A stretch of 64,000 nucleotides of DNA from assembly GCA_016703425.1 (NCBI GenBank), contig JADJCA010000013.1:186001-250000 (forward strand). Direction: 5' to 3'. This stretch comes from Myxococcales bacterium. GTDB lineage: Bacteria > Myxococcota_A > Polyangia > Polyangiales > Polyangiaceae. The stretch's first letter is position 1, and each line of letters begins with the position of its first letter. Below are positions 17,023-27,300 of the stretch, one piece after another. Under the pieces are notes generated by a model. That model did not search any database and was not told the DNA's origin. It worked only from the letters and a program-made list of their open reading frames with translations. The position numbers and the translations under genes were made by a program.

Positions 17023-18228
17023 ATGAGCGATGAGAACGCGAAAGAACCGACCGACACCGCAGGCAATCGCCGCGCCTTTCTGAAGGGCGCTGGAATTGCC
17101 AGCGTCGCCGCACTGTCCGGCGCTCTGGCCGGTTGCGACGATAAGAAGAAGAAGTCCTCCTCGTCTGAGGAGACGACGAAGACCGCCGAGGTGGACGCCG
17201 GCCCGCCGGCGAGCACGAAGATCACCTGGAAGATGCAGACGGCCTGGGACGCCGGCACCGTCGGCTTCGCCGTCTTCGAGAAGTTTGCTCGAAGCATCTC
17301 CGACCTCACCGGTGGCAAGCTCGAGATCGATCCGCAACCGAACAACGCGGTGACGAAGACGCCGGAGATGTTCGCGGCCGTTAAGAACGGCGACCTCGAC
17401 GCGATGAACGCGTTCCCGATCTATTGGACCAAAGACCAGCCCGTGGGAGCGTTCCTCTCGAGCTATCCGCTCGGGCTAGACCGCCCCGACCAGTGGGAGA
17501 CTTGGTACTACGAACTCGGCGGCCTCGACATCGCTCGCAAGGCGTACGAATCCAACAACATGTACTTCGTCGGACCGGTTCAGCACGACCTGAACCTGAT
17601 CCACTCGAAGGTCCCCATCAAGTCCTTCGAGGACTTCAAGAAGAAGAAGATTCGCTTCCCCGGCGGCATGATCGGAGACATCTTCAAGGCCGCCGGCGTT
17701 GAAGTTCAGAACTTCCCTGGTGGCAAAGTGCTGGGCGCGCTGAAGGAAGGCCAGATCGAAGGCGCCGACTTCACCGGTCCGGCCGTCAACTTCAACCTCG
17801 GCTTCTGGGAAGCAGCCAAGTACATCATCATGGGGCCGACCTCGACCCCCTGCATCCATCAGCCCTGCGACTTGATGGAGATCACCGTCAACCTGAAGAA
17901 GTGGAAGGAGCTCTCGCCCACCCTTCAGCAGGTCTTCACGGCGGCGGTGCGCAAGTACTCGTGGGACCACTACGCGTACATCCAACGGGAGAACGTGAAG
18001 GCGTGGGGCAAGTTCCGCGAGAAGGGCGTCGAGATCATCCGTCTTACGGAGGTCGACGTAAGCAAGTTCCGCAAGATCGCCGTTCCCCTCTGGTTCGAGT
18101 GGGCCAAGAAGGATCCGCTCGCCACGCAGGCGTTCAAGTCGCAACTCGAGTTCATGCGCTCCGACAACATCGCGTACGTCAACGACGCGATGCTCGTCGA
18201 CGCGAAGGGCCAGAAGCTCTCGATCTGA
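17023..18228 (+). CDS. TRAP-type solute-binding protein, Tat/lipoprotein signal, TakP-like
   Basis: 401-aa periplasmic binding protein of the DctP/TakP class. The N-terminus has a twin-arginine signal (NRRAFLKGAG) that ends in a possible lipobox (ALAGC). The mature domain begins at ITWKMQTAWDAG. The ligand site shows the conserved arginine in KIRFPGGM and the ADFTGPAVNFNLGFWEAAKY block typical of binders of 2-oxoacids or other small carboxylates. No DctQ or DctM permease is adjacent. Instead a chemoreceptor gene follows after 103 bp, which suggests a sensing role. ATG 17023 is preceded by GAGGAG 8 nt upstream; the longer open frame overlaps the Hsp70 gene. Confidence 0.88.
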   Translation: MSDENAKEPTDTAGNRRAFLKGAGIASVAALSGALAGCDDKKKKSSSSEETTKTAEVDAGPPASTKITWKMQTAWDAGTVGFAVFEKFARSISDLTGGKLEIDPQPNNAVTKTPEMFAAVKNGDLDAMNAFPIYWTKDQPVGAFLSSYPLGLDRPDQWETWYYELGGLDIARKAYESNNMYFVGPVQHDLNLIHSKVPIKSFEDFKKKKIRFPGGMIGDIFKAAGVEVQNFPGGKVLGALKEGQIEGADFTGPAVNFNLGFWEAAKYIIMGPTSTPCIHQPCDLMEITVNLKKWKELSPTLQQVFTAAVRKYSWDHYAYIQRENVKAWGKFREKGVEIIRLTEVDVSKFRKIAVPLWFEWAKKDPLATQAFKSQLEFMRSDNIAYVNDAMLVDAKGQKLSI

Positions 18229-18250
18229 AGACCCCGAGACTGAGCCGGAA

Positions 18251-18275
18251 GAGGGCCGACCACGCGTCGGCCCTC
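18251..18275. other. Inverted repeat between binding-protein and MCP genes
   Basis: A perfect 10-bp stem (GAGGGCCGAC / GTCGGCCCTC) with a 5-nt loop begins 23 bp after the binding-protein stop. No T-run follows, so it may be an mRNA-stabilising or attenuating hairpin within a two-gene transcript rather than a terminator. Confidence 0.5.
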
Positions 18276-18331
18276 CCCTCCCTCCTCCCTATCGTCCCCA
18301 CGCAACGTAGAACCCAAGAACGGGTGAGTTC

Positions 18332-20596
18332 ATGAGTCAGTCGGCGCCGGTCAAGGCAACGGAGTTCCTTCAGAGAGCGGTCTTCCTGTCCGCCGCTTTG
18401 ATGGACCGCCTCCGATACGGAACGAAGTTCATCGTCATCGGCGTCATTGTCGCCGTGCCGTTCTTCGCGCTGCTCTACTTGCAGAGCGGCGCCACGAGCG
18501 AGCGCATCGACGTCGCCGAGAGAGAGCTCCACGGCGTCGAGTACATTGGCGCCGTCAAGGACTTCTACCATCAAGTCCAAAGGCGTCGCGTGCTGGCGCT
18601 CGCGGAGGTCGGCCTTGAGGACAGCTCGTACAAGACCGAGGTCGCCGCGGCGACCAAAGACGCAGACGCGGCCGCCGAGAAGGTCACCAAGGTGGACAAC
18701 GACTTCGGCGAAGCGCTCGAAACGACCGAGCGCTGGAAGGCCATCCGGGCCGACTGGGACAAGCTGAAGGGACAGTCTTATAAGACCGTGACCGACGCCG
18801 ACCGAAGCCACTCGCGCGTCACCGGGTCCCTCCTCGAGCTCATCCAAGCGTACGCGGCCGCCAACTCAAACTTGCCGCTCGATCCCGACCGCGAGTCTTC
18901 GCGACTGATCGCCGACTTCCTGACCGGAAACGCGTTTCGCATGGAGACCATCGCGCGAACGGTTCAGGTCGGCGTGACGACCGCCCCCGATACGACGAAC
19001 CAGGCCGAGCGCAACTTCGAGCTCACGGGCCTGTCGGCCCGCCTCGGCAACATGGCCGAGGAGACGAAGAAGCTGAGCATCCGAGCCACGGAGCTGGCCG
19101 ATAAGGACAAGAAGGAGAAGAAGGAGTCGGCCGGCGAGCAGGCCAAGAAGGCCGACGAGGCGAGCAAGACCTTTGGAACCGCCTTGAGGCGCCGCTTCTT
19201 CACGGGCAACGTGGAGAAGCTCGAGAAGGCGGAAGCGAAGGCCTTCATCACCGAGGCCACGGCCATCCTCAAAGCGACGCATGGCTACTGGGATGCTGCC
19301 GGCAAGGAGCTCAATTCGAGCATCTCCGCGCGACTCTCATCGGCGCAAGGCATGAAGCTCGTCGCAACGGTCGTCAGCCTCGTGACGGTCCTCATCCTCG
19401 TCTTCTTGTTCCTGGGCTTCTACGCCTCTGTGAGACGCTCCATCGACGCGCTCCGGAACGCCACCCAGCGCATGCTCAGCGGAACGTCCGAAAACTTCCA
19501 GCTCGCCACCCGCGACGAGCTCGCGGAGATCGCGCGTTCGTACAACCAGATCAACGCGGCGCTCATCGAGGCCCGCGAACTTCGCGGGCAGGTCGCGCTA
19601 GACAATGACGAGCTCCAGAAGAACATCCTCGTGATGCTCGAGATCGTCGCCATCGCCGCCGACGGCAACCTCTCGCGCAAAGTGCCCGTGACGGTCGGTG
19701 CCCTCGGAAACGTCGCGGACGCCATCAACGCGATGTTCGAGAGCGTGTCCGGTCTCGTGCAGAAGATCACCGAGGCCGCAGGCCGCGTCTTCCTCGAAGC
19801 GCGTGAAATTCAGCAAAACTCCGACGCCCTCACGAGCGGCTCGACGAAGCAGCTCGACAACATCGTCTCCGCGACGACGTCGATCCAGGACATGTCGACG
19901 GCCATCTCGCGCGCCGCTTCAACCGCCGAGGTCACGCTCGACGCCGCGCAGAGCTCGCTCAAGCAAGCGGCCTCGAGCCGCGACGAAGTGCTCCGCGTCG
20001 TCGACGGCATGCGCGGCGTCCAGAAGACCGCCGGCGAAACCTTGACGCAGCTCAAGGTCCTCGGCGATCGCACCGACGCCATCACCGACATCGTCAACAC
20101 CATCACGCGCATCGCCGAGCAGTCGAACCGGTTGGCTCTCAACGCCGCCATCGAGGCTTCCCGTGCCGGCGAACACGGTCGCGGCTTCGCCGTTGTCGCG
20201 AACGAAGTCCGCCGCCTCGCCGAACGAAGCGCCGACGCCGCCCGCGAGATCACGACCGTCGTTTCGACGATCCAGACGGAGACCTCGCAGACCGTCCGCG
20301 CCATGAGCGACGCGACACGCAGCGTCGAGGGTCAGGTGAAGTCCGCCGAAGCCGCCATGAAGACCCTCGAAGAGCTCGCGCGATTCTCGCGGCAGGTCTC
20401 GGAGGCCATCTCGCAGATCAACGTCACGGCACGCCAGCAAGCCAAGGGTGCAACTGACGTCGTGAAGACGATGGACGTCGTATCCACCGTGTCTAAGCAA
20501 GCCGTGCAGCGCGTCGAACAGACGAGCCTCACAACGCGACGCCTCGTCGAGCTATCGACGGAGCTCAACAAGGCCGTGCAGCAGTTCCGCGTCTAG
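18332..20596 (+). CDS. Methyl-accepting chemotaxis protein (PilJ-like, tandem HAMP)
   Basis: 754-aa chemoreceptor. TM1 spans about 33-50. It is followed by a long helical, lysine/glutamate-rich periplasmic sensor (about 52-335) and TM2 (about 340-364). A HAMP follows, then a second HAMP-like segment (DGNLSRKVPVTVGALGNVAD), as in PilJ-type receptors. The signalling tip is NRLALNAAIEASRAGEHGRG with VVANEVRRLAERS. No CheR-binding pentapeptide is present at the C-terminus (ending QQFRV). It lies directly downstream of the orphan TRAP binding protein, so the two may form an indirect-binding chemosensory pair. Start is ATG 18332 with GGGTGAG upstream; a rho-independent terminator follows. Confidence 0.9.
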   Translation: MSQSAPVKATEFLQRAVFLSAALMDRLRYGTKFIVIGVIVAVPFFALLYLQSGATSERIDVAERELHGVEYIGAVKDFYHQVQRRRVLALAEVGLEDSSYKTEVAAATKDADAAAEKVTKVDNDFGEALETTERWKAIRADWDKLKGQSYKTVTDADRSHSRVTGSLLELIQAYAAANSNLPLDPDRESSRLIADFLTGNAFRMETIARTVQVGVTTAPDTTNQAERNFELTGLSARLGNMAEETKKLSIRATELADKDKKEKKESAGEQAKKADEASKTFGTALRRRFFTGNVEKLEKAEAKAFITEATAILKATHGYWDAAGKELNSSISARLSSAQGMKLVATVVSLVTVLILVFLFLGFYASVRRSIDALRNATQRMLSGTSENFQLATRDELAEIARSYNQINAALIEARELRGQVALDNDELQKNILVMLEIVAIAADGNLSRKVPVTVGALGNVADAINAMFESVSGLVQKITEAAGRVFLEAREIQQNSDALTSGSTKQLDNIVSATTSIQDMSTAISRAASTAEVTLDAAQSSLKQAASSRDEVLRVVDGMRGVQKTAGETLTQLKVLGDRTDAITDIVNTITRIAEQSNRLALNAAIEASRAGEHGRGFAVVANEVRRLAERSADAAREITTVVSTIQTETSQTVRAMSDATRSVEGQVKSAEAAMKTLEELARFSRQVSEAISQINVTARQQAKGATDVVKTMDVVSTVSKQAVQRVEQTSLTTRRLVELSTELNKAVQQFRV

Positions 20597-20637
20597 GTGC
20601 CCCTTCTTCACGAGGGCCGCGCGTAGGCGCGTGACCG

Positions 20638-20668
20638 ACGCCCCCGACCTCCGGCCGGGGGCGTTTTT
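20638..20668 (+). terminator. Rho-independent terminator after MCP gene
   Basis: The stem ACGCCCCC (20638-20645) pairs with GGGGGCGT (20657-20664) and runs into five Ts, 42 bp after the MCP stop codon. Confidence 0.85.
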
Positions 20669-20731
20669 CATTTCGCCGGGGGCGCTCCCGTGGACTCAGA
20701 AATTCATCGTGAGGTGGCGTAGCCTTGGCCC

Positions 20732-21553
20732 ATGACAACCTCCTTGGCTCGCGCCGCGCTTCCGAGCTCGATCGAGGAGCGACTGCACCGTCTCGAATTG
20801 CCCTTCGACGAGTTCGGCGTCGATCCCTACGGCATCTCGAAGAAGCACCTCCGCGCCGGCTACCGCATCCTCGCGCCGTTCTACCGCCACTACTTCTCCG
20901 TAAGCGCGCACGGCATTGAGCACGTGCCTGACCGGGGGCGAGCCATGCTTGTCGGCAATCACTCGGGCGGCGTGGCGCTCGACGGCGCGATGGTCATCGC
21001 GAGCGTCTTCTTCGACAAGGACCAGCCACGGCTTGCGCAGGGCATGGTCGAGAAGTTTCTCGCGCGCATTCCCTTTGCCGCCTTGTGGACGAGTCGATGC
21101 GGCCAGTTCGTTGGTCTGCCGGAACACGCCGAGCGCTTGCTAACCGACGAGCGGCTCCTCCTGGTCTTCCCCGAGGGAGCGCGGGGCACCGCGAAGCTGT
21201 GGAAGGAGCGCTACTCGCTCGTCGACTTCGGCACCGGCTTCATGCGCCTGGCGCTCAAGACGAAGAGCCCCATCATCCCCTTCGGCTTTCTCGGGGGCGG
21301 CGACGCCGTGCCCACCGTGTCGAACCTCTACAGCGTGGGACGCGCCCTCGGCGTCCCCTACGTGCCCATCACGCCGTGGCTCGCTCCTTTGCCCCTGCCC
21401 ATCAAGCTCGAGGTTCGCTACGGCGCGCCGATGCACTTCGAGGGCAGCGGCACGGAGGACGACGAGACCGTTGCCGGCTACGTGGCCCAGGTGAAGGCGA
21501 CCATCGCCGAGCTGCTCGCCGAGGGCCGCCGTGCGCGGCGGGGAGAGTCATGA
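20732..21553 (+). CDS. Lysophospholipid acyltransferase-family protein
   Basis: 273-aa PlsC/DGAT-like acyltransferase, likely membrane-associated and transferring an acyl chain to a glycerolipid or related acceptor. The catalytic His lies in VGNHSGGVALDG, where the His-Asp spacing is longer than the classical HX4D, as in TMEM68/DGAT-type members. The second block is VFPEGARGTAKLWKERYS, followed by PIIPFGFLGGGDAVPT. The C-terminal region has PVRF-like features for a membrane surface (LEVRYGAPMHFEG). It overlaps the following SDR gene by ATGA, so the two are co-expressed. The exact acceptor is not clear from sequence. Confidence 0.82.
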   Translation: MTTSLARAALPSSIEERLHRLELPFDEFGVDPYGISKKHLRAGYRILAPFYRHYFSVSAHGIEHVPDRGRAMLVGNHSGGVALDGAMVIASVFFDKDQPRLAQGMVEKFLARIPFAALWTSRCGQFVGLPEHAERLLTDERLLLVFPEGARGTAKLWKERYSLVDFGTGFMRLALKTKSPIIPFGFLGGGDAVPTVSNLYSVGRALGVPYVPITPWLAPLPLPIKLEVRYGAPMHFEGSGTEDDETVAGYVAQVKATIAELLAEGRRARRGES

Positions 21554-22476
21554 AGATCCTCATCTGTGGGATCTCCGGCGGCGTCGGGCAGAAGCTGGCA
21601 TTGCGGCTCGATGAGGGCGGCCACGAGGTCTCCGGCATCGACGTGCGCCCGTGGCCCTCCGCGCCGCCGAACATCACCGTGCACCGCGTCGACATCAAGA
21701 AGCGCGCGGCCGAAGAGGTGTTCCGCAAGTTTCGGCCCGACGCCGTCGTCCACATGGCGACGGTGACCGCCTTCGTCGTCAAGAGCGACGAGCGATACCG
21801 TATCAATCTGGGCGGCACGCAGGCGGTCTTCGAGCACTGCACGCAATACGGCGCCAAGCACGTGATCTTCGTGGGGCGTCACACGTATTACGGCGCCGGT
21901 CCCGACGCGCCCCTCTTTCACACGGAGAGCGAGCCCCCCTCAGGGCTCGGCGCGCACCCCGAGCTCGCCGACCTCGTGGCTGCCGATCTCTACGCGACGA
22001 CCGCGCTCTGGAGGTACCCGGATCTTGCCACTGCGGTCCTGCGCATTTGTTACACGCTCGGACCGTCGGGGCACGGGACCCTCGCCATGTTTCTCCGTGG
22101 CAAACGGGTTCCCGCGGTCCTCGGGTTCGACCCGCTCTTTCAGTTCATGCACGAAGACGACGTCGTCTCGGCCATCGCGCTCTCCATTGAGAAGCGGCTG
22201 CGCGGCGTCTTCAACGTGGCGGGACCGCAGCCGGTGCCGTTCTCCGTCGTGCTGCGCGAGACGGGACGCACGCGGCTACCGCTCCCCGAATCAGTGCTCG
22301 CGTTCGCGCTTGGCAAAGGCGGCCTGCCCGACCTTCCGAAAGGCGCGTTGGACCACTTGAAGTTCCCCATCGTCGTCGACACGTCGCTCTTCCGTGAGAA
22401 GACCGGTTTTGTCCACGAGCTCGACGAAGGCCAGACGCTTCGCGACTTTGCGAAGACGTTTCCCGCGCCGCGGTAG
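21550..22476 (+). CDS. NAD(P)-dependent epimerase/dehydratase (extended SDR)
   Basis: 308-aa Rossmann enzyme. The glycine motif appears as GISGGVGQKLA close to the N-terminus, with MATVT at strand 4. The usual YxxxK is not evident at the expected point: HTYYGAGPD offers a Tyr but no Lys four residues on, so catalysis may differ. Motifs later in the protein (FQFMHEDDVVSAI, GVFNVAGPQPVPF) are typical of sugar-nucleotide epimerase-like SDRs. Start ATG overlaps the acyltransferase stop (ATGA). The pairing suggests lipid or envelope modification, as an inference from linkage. Substrate unknown. Confidence 0.8.
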   Translation: MKILICGISGGVGQKLALRLDEGGHEVSGIDVRPWPSAPPNITVHRVDIKKRAAEEVFRKFRPDAVVHMATVTAFVVKSDERYRINLGGTQAVFEHCTQYGAKHVIFVGRHTYYGAGPDAPLFHTESEPPSGLGAHPELADLVAADLYATTALWRYPDLATAVLRICYTLGPSGHGTLAMFLRGKRVPAVLGFDPLFQFMHEDDVVSAIALSIEKRLRGVFNVAGPQPVPFSVVLRETGRTRLPLPESVLAFALGKGGLPDLPKGALDHLKFPIVVDTSLFREKTGFVHELDEGQTLRDFAKTFPAPR

Positions 22477-22495
22477 CGGAGGCCCTCGCCTCACG

Positions 22496-22512
22496 AGCCT
22501 GTTCGGCAGGCT
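22496..22512. other. Short inverted repeat in convergent gap
   Basis: AGCCTG-TTCGG-CAGGCT forms a 6-bp hairpin between the convergent epimerase and Omp85-type genes and touches the latter's stop codon. No T-tract follows, so terminator function is doubtful. Confidence 0.3.
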
Positions 22513-24373
22513 ATTGACCGAGGATGCCCGACGAGGCGCCGTTGTTGACCGAGACCGGTGCGCCAGCGCTCGAGAGCGCGAAGGCCTGCTCGAAAGCGAC
22601 GAAGATGGTCGGTGCTGGCACACCGAAGATGCGCGATCCGAGACGCGCAACGCCGCCCGGCAAGTCCGCCGTGAGGGGAACGGCGAAGTCGCCGCGAAAG
22701 ACGACTTTGTCGAACTGAGGAAACAAGATGCGGAAGCCGGTGCCGGCCGACTGTTGCGGCCGGAGCTCCTCCCATCCGTCAAAGGCGTGCCCAACGTCAT
22801 AGAAGAGAGCGCCTCCGAGCAGCACCGTGAACACCTTGAGGGCGGGCGTCCGGTACTCGAGGTTGCCGACGACGTAGTCCTTCCCGGCGAAGAAGTTCGT
22901 GGGGTACCCGCGAAGGCGACTGTCGCCGCCAAGCCCCGTCTTGCGATTCAGATAGTTCCGATACCGCCCCAACACGCCGGCGTCGAAGACCAGCCGGCCA
23001 AAGCCGAGGCTAGGCGAATGAACGCGCAGGTCGGCGCTCGCGGCACCGTCAGAGATCTGATCCGCCTCCACCTCGTTGAGCAGCTCGCCACCGACGCGCA
23101 CGATGCCGTCGGCGAGCGCCCACGTGTACTGAGCCGTGGCCAGCGTTCCAAGGAACGAGCGGCTAGACCCAAGCTCGCGAAAGACTGGATAGACGCGCGC
23201 CGTCATGTCGTAGCCGAGGCGAATGTCTTCCTGGAGGCCCAGCGTCTCCAAGTCCAAGACGCGCTTGAACCTCGTGGTGTAGATCCGTGCTTGAAGTGCA
23301 GGCCCGACGCGCGTGTCGCCGACGGGAATGCGCGCCTTCACGTACTCCGAGACCACGTCCGGCGCGAAGCGCCCGAGCGTCCCGGGGGGCAGGTGGTAGC
23401 TCCGAACGTTGACCTCAGCGCCGAAGGTCACGTCCTGCTTGTGCTCGGCACCGAAGGATCGAACAACGGCCAACGTCTCGGTGAAGCGCTGCGCATGGTA
23501 CTCGTCGCGGAGGTTGTCCCTCTCCGGCGTCGCCTTCGCGTTGAACAGGGCGACGCGTGCGTTGACGTAGCGGCGCACCCTCTCGTTTCTAAAATCGCTC
23601 GAGACGAACCACGCCCACTTCTCGCGCGTTGAGGTGAGCGGTCGCGCGATGTAGGTCGAGCCGTACGAACCTTCCGACTCCCCCTTGTCGGAGAGAATGA
23701 CGTTGGCGTCGGCGCCGAACGAGAGCCGTTGGCCTTGCAAACGGGGCACTCGAAACGCCGTCCCCAGCGTGTACGTCTCAGGTCGCATGATGAACCGCCC
23801 GGATACGCTCTGATGCGTGCCGGCGACGTTCGTCTCCGTGGGCTCGAGTCGAAGAAGCTCGAGGCCGGCGCCGGAAGCTTTGACGTCCCAGCTCATGCGC
23901 AAGCTCCAGACGTCTTTGGTGAGGACGAGGAGGCGAACCGTCCCCGCCGCACGGCCCCGCACCGGCACCACCAAGACGAGAGAGTTTTGCGGAAACGCGC
24001 GCAAATTGCGGGCCGTCTCGTCGGCCAGCTCGCGGGCGTAGGGCTCGCCCACTCGGAGCAGGACCTCGCGACGAAGCACCTCAGGCAACGTCGTCGCGTG
24101 AAGGACGTTGGCGATCTGAAGGAACCCCTCTCGTTCGTCGAAGACCTCCAAGGTCACAACGTCGACGGCCTCGACGCGCTTGCCCTCCGGTGCCGGGTCG
24201 ACCTCCGCGCCGAGCCTCGCGAGTGACATCTGCAACGTGTCCGCCTCGTATCGGGAGAGACCTCGGGCCGCCTTGGGTGCGCTCGCTCCCGCCTGCGCCG
24301 ACGCCGAGCGCGCCGACGCCGCAGCGGTCAGCAGCGCGAGGAGAACCCACGGGGATTGGCGCGCGCGAATCAT
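22511..24373 (-). CDS. Omp85/BamA-like outer-membrane beta-barrel protein
   Basis: 620-aa exported protein. A signal peptide (MIRARQSPWVLLALLTAAASA) is followed by a short periplasmic alpha/beta part (about 40-150; possible single POTRA-like domain with VVTLEVFDEREGFLQIANVL). A long beta-rich segment with alternating aromatic and polar strands follows, ending near PTIFVAFEQAF. The late GGDSRLRGYP motif matches the VRGF/Y-type loop of the surface-antigen (D15/Omp85) barrel. Only one POTRA-like region is seen, unlike BamA with five, so it may be a TamA/patatin-linked or secretion-type member. It begins 11 bp after the addA frame ends. Start ATG 24373; longer starts read into addA. Confidence 0.8.
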   Translation of the reverse strand: MIRARQSPWVLLALLTAAASARSASAQAGASAPKAARGLSRYEADTLQMSLARLGAEVDPAPEGKRVEAVDVVTLEVFDEREGFLQIANVLHATTLPEVLRREVLLRVGEPYARELADETARNLRAFPQNSLVLVVPVRGRAAGTVRLLVLTKDVWSLRMSWDVKASGAGLELLRLEPTETNVAGTHQSVSGRFIMRPETYTLGTAFRVPRLQGQRLSFGADANVILSDKGESEGSYGSTYIARPLTSTREKWAWFVSSDFRNERVRRYVNARVALFNAKATPERDNLRDEYHAQRFTETLAVVRSFGAEHKQDVTFGAEVNVRSYHLPPGTLGRFAPDVVSEYVKARIPVGDTRVGPALQARIYTTRFKRVLDLETLGLQEDIRLGYDMTARVYPVFRELGSSRSFLGTLATAQYTWALADGIVRVGGELLNEVEADQISDGAASADLRVHSPSLGFGRLVFDAGVLGRYRNYLNRKTGLGGDSRLRGYPTNFFAGKDYVVGNLEYRTPALKVFTVLLGGALFYDVGHAFDGWEELRPQQSAGTGFRILFPQFDKVVFRGDFAVPLTADLPGGVARLGSRIFGVPAPTIFVAFEQAFALSSAGAPVSVNNGASSGILGQ

Positions 24374-24383
24374 CAATCGGACC

Positions 24384-27300
24384 TCATACCGAGAGCAACA
24401 CGGCCCTCGCCTTCCCGCCTGTCGCCCTCGTGAGGGCTTCCGTGTACACGTGGAGCTGCGTGGCGTAGACGTCGAGCCGCTCGCCGAGCTCTGCGTCGGT
24501 CTTGAAGTCCACGACGAGCCACTGATCGCCGTCGAGGAAGGCCAGGTCCACGACCCCCTCGACGATCGTGCCGTCGTCGACAGCACGTTGGATCGCGCAC
24601 TCGCGCCTCACATCAGAGCTCGCCCGCGCGCTGAAAGATGTCGTGCTGCAAGGCGGCGCGGACCGCAGCTTTCGCGGCGTCGACCTCATTGGCCGGCGAG
24701 CCCACGAGGCGTCCCTGCACCGCCGTCACGCGAGCGATGGCGGCGTCGTCGGCGTCGAGCGGCACCACCGCCAACGCCGCGTGCACAAGGATCCCGAAGC
24801 GCTTGCCCCCGGGCCGTCCGGCTCGCTCCACCGTGGTCCGCAAGACCTCGGGGCGAGGCGCGGCGGCGCCCTTCTGGAGCGTCGCTTGCTCCGTGGCCGT
24901 CTCGACGACCGACGAAGGCCGGCGCGCGCGTTCGCGGACCTCGACGCGGGTGGCCTGCCACGCGTCGTGCATCCTCTGCCCCGCGTCGTCGGCGCCGCCG
25001 GCCGCATCGGCGGCCAGCATCCGCTGTTGCCGAAGACCGCCATCTTGCTCCTTGTCTAGTTCGAGCGCGTGCGGATCCCACACGACGACACGATGAGCGC
25101 CGGCGCGCGGCCGGTGCTCGCCGGGCATGACCGAGCCCTCCGCACGCGCGTAGACACCGTTTGGCCGTTCGCGCACGCTGTCGGTACCGAAGGGCGGGCA
25201 CCCCTCCGCCGGGCTCGCGTGGCGCTGCGACTCCGCTGGCGGAGAAACGGCGTCGAGGAGCGGCGCGACCCACCAGTCGTCGGTCTCGTGTTTGTCGCCG
25301 CAAATGGGGACCACCAGCAGGTCTTTCGCGCGCGTGGCGGCGACGTACAAGAGGCGTATCGCCTCCTCCTTGTCGTGACGCTGAGCGACCTCTCGGCCCA
25401 AGACAAGCTCCAAGGGCGCGCAGTGCGCCAGCGGGGTCGCCCAAAGCCGGCGCCCCGCGTCGACAAATCGGCTCGGCGTGCGCTGGATCGCGGTCGCCGT
25501 CGGGTCGCACAGGATCACAATGGGAAACTCGAGGCCCTTTGCCCGGTGCACCGTCATGAGGCGAACCCCCTCGGTCCCCTCCTCGACAACGGGAGCCTCC
25601 GCCGAACCGCCGCGCTCCGCGTCATCCATGAGCTTCGTGACGAAAGCGCGAAAAGACGTGGCGCCGGCGGACTCGAAGCGCCGCGCCAAGTCGAGCACGC
25701 GCAGCACGTTGGCGAGCGCTTGCTCTCCCGTCGGCCAATTGGCGATGCCCGCGTGCGCTCGCGTCCGCTCCAGGAAGTCGGCGAGCGTATCGGCGATGGG
25801 CCGCCTGTTTCGCTTGCGATGAAGCCGATGCAACTCCCCGAGCGCTTCGGCCACGGGCCGCGTGACGTCGTTCAAGCTCTCGGCTGGCACCTTGCGGAAG
25901 GAGTGGAGCGAGCCGTGGTCGTGGCGAAACGCCAACAGCGCGTCGTCTTGGAGTGCGCAGAATGGCCCTCGCAGCGTCGCGAACACGCTGAGCTCGTCGT
26001 CGGGCCACTCGATGGCGGCGAGCGCGTTGCGCACCGCGAGGACCTCCTCGCGGGCGTGGAACGAGCGGCCGCCGAGGAGCACGTGGGCGACGCGGCGTGC
26101 CTCGAGGGCTCGCACGTACGAGCGGGTGACGTCGTCGCCTCCATTCTGGAGGCGCTTGAAGAGGAGGCAAACGTGGCGCGGCTCGATGGGCACGTCGGCG
26201 CCCCGATCGCGAACCGTCCATCCGCTCTTGGTCGTGAGCCAGTGGATGAAGGCGGCAACGGCGTCGGGGAACGAGTCGTCGATGCGAAAATTGACGACCT
26301 TCCCGTAGTCGCCGTAGGGGCGCGGGACCGGCAACGCCACAACGGAGGGCCTCCCCGGCACGTCGTCGCGGAACGGTTCGAGTGAAACGTACTCGGCCTG
26401 CGAGCCATCGCTCGTCGGCACCATGCGCCGCTCGAAGGTCGCGTTCACCGCCGACTGGATCGCCGGCAAACTTCGGAAGCTCGTCCGGAGGTGAAGAACC
26501 GCGGCGCCGTCGCTCACGAGTCGGCGCTTGAGCGACTCGTAGAACGCGACATCGGCGCGCCGGAACCGGTAAATCGACTGCTTCGGATCCCCGACGAAGA
26601 AGAGCTTGCCGGGCAGCGGCCGCGCGCTCTCCAGCGAGTCGGCGTCGGGGTCGCTCGCGGCGAGGAGAAAGAGAATCTCCGCCTGAAGCGGATCGGTGTC
26701 CTGAAACTCGTCGACGAGGAGGTGCGTGAAGCGCGCCTGCAATTCGCGCCGCACCTCCCGTTGATCACGCACGAGGTCACGCGTCACGAGCAAGAGGTCG
26801 AGAAAGTCGAGGCGTCCCGTGCGCGCCTTCAGGCGCAGGTATGCATCGACCACTTCACGAAGCTCTTCGCGAAGCATAGCTGCGAGCTCCGCCTCCGCGA
26901 GGTCGAGCGTGCGGCCCAGCTCGACCTTGGCGGCATCGCGGCGGGCCATGACGGTGGCTCGTTCGAGTGTCTTCGAGAACCATTTGCCGGAGCCCTTCCA
27001 GCCCCAAAGGCGCTGTCTCTCCAGGTGGCGAAGCTCGGCTTCAAGCCCGTCGTAGTCGCGAGCATCGCCGCGAATGCGCTCGCGGCGCTCGATCTCGGAG
27101 ACGACGCGCCCAATCTCGAGGAGGCTCTTGGTGAGCCAACTCTCTTGGTTGTCGGTCGCCTGGGCGAGCTCCGCGAGCTCCTTGAGCTCTCGGAAGCGAG
27201 CGTCAAGCTCCCGCTCCCTCTCAAAAGCCTGGGGCTTCGTCCACGGCGCATCGTAGTCGCGGTTCTCAAGCAGCGTGAGCATCGCGCGCCGGAGCTCGTC

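Noticed and set aside
22394..23632. 412-aa plus-strand frame across the Omp85-type gene
   Set aside because: No recognisable domain, conflicts with a well-supported barrel protein, and has a shadow composition.
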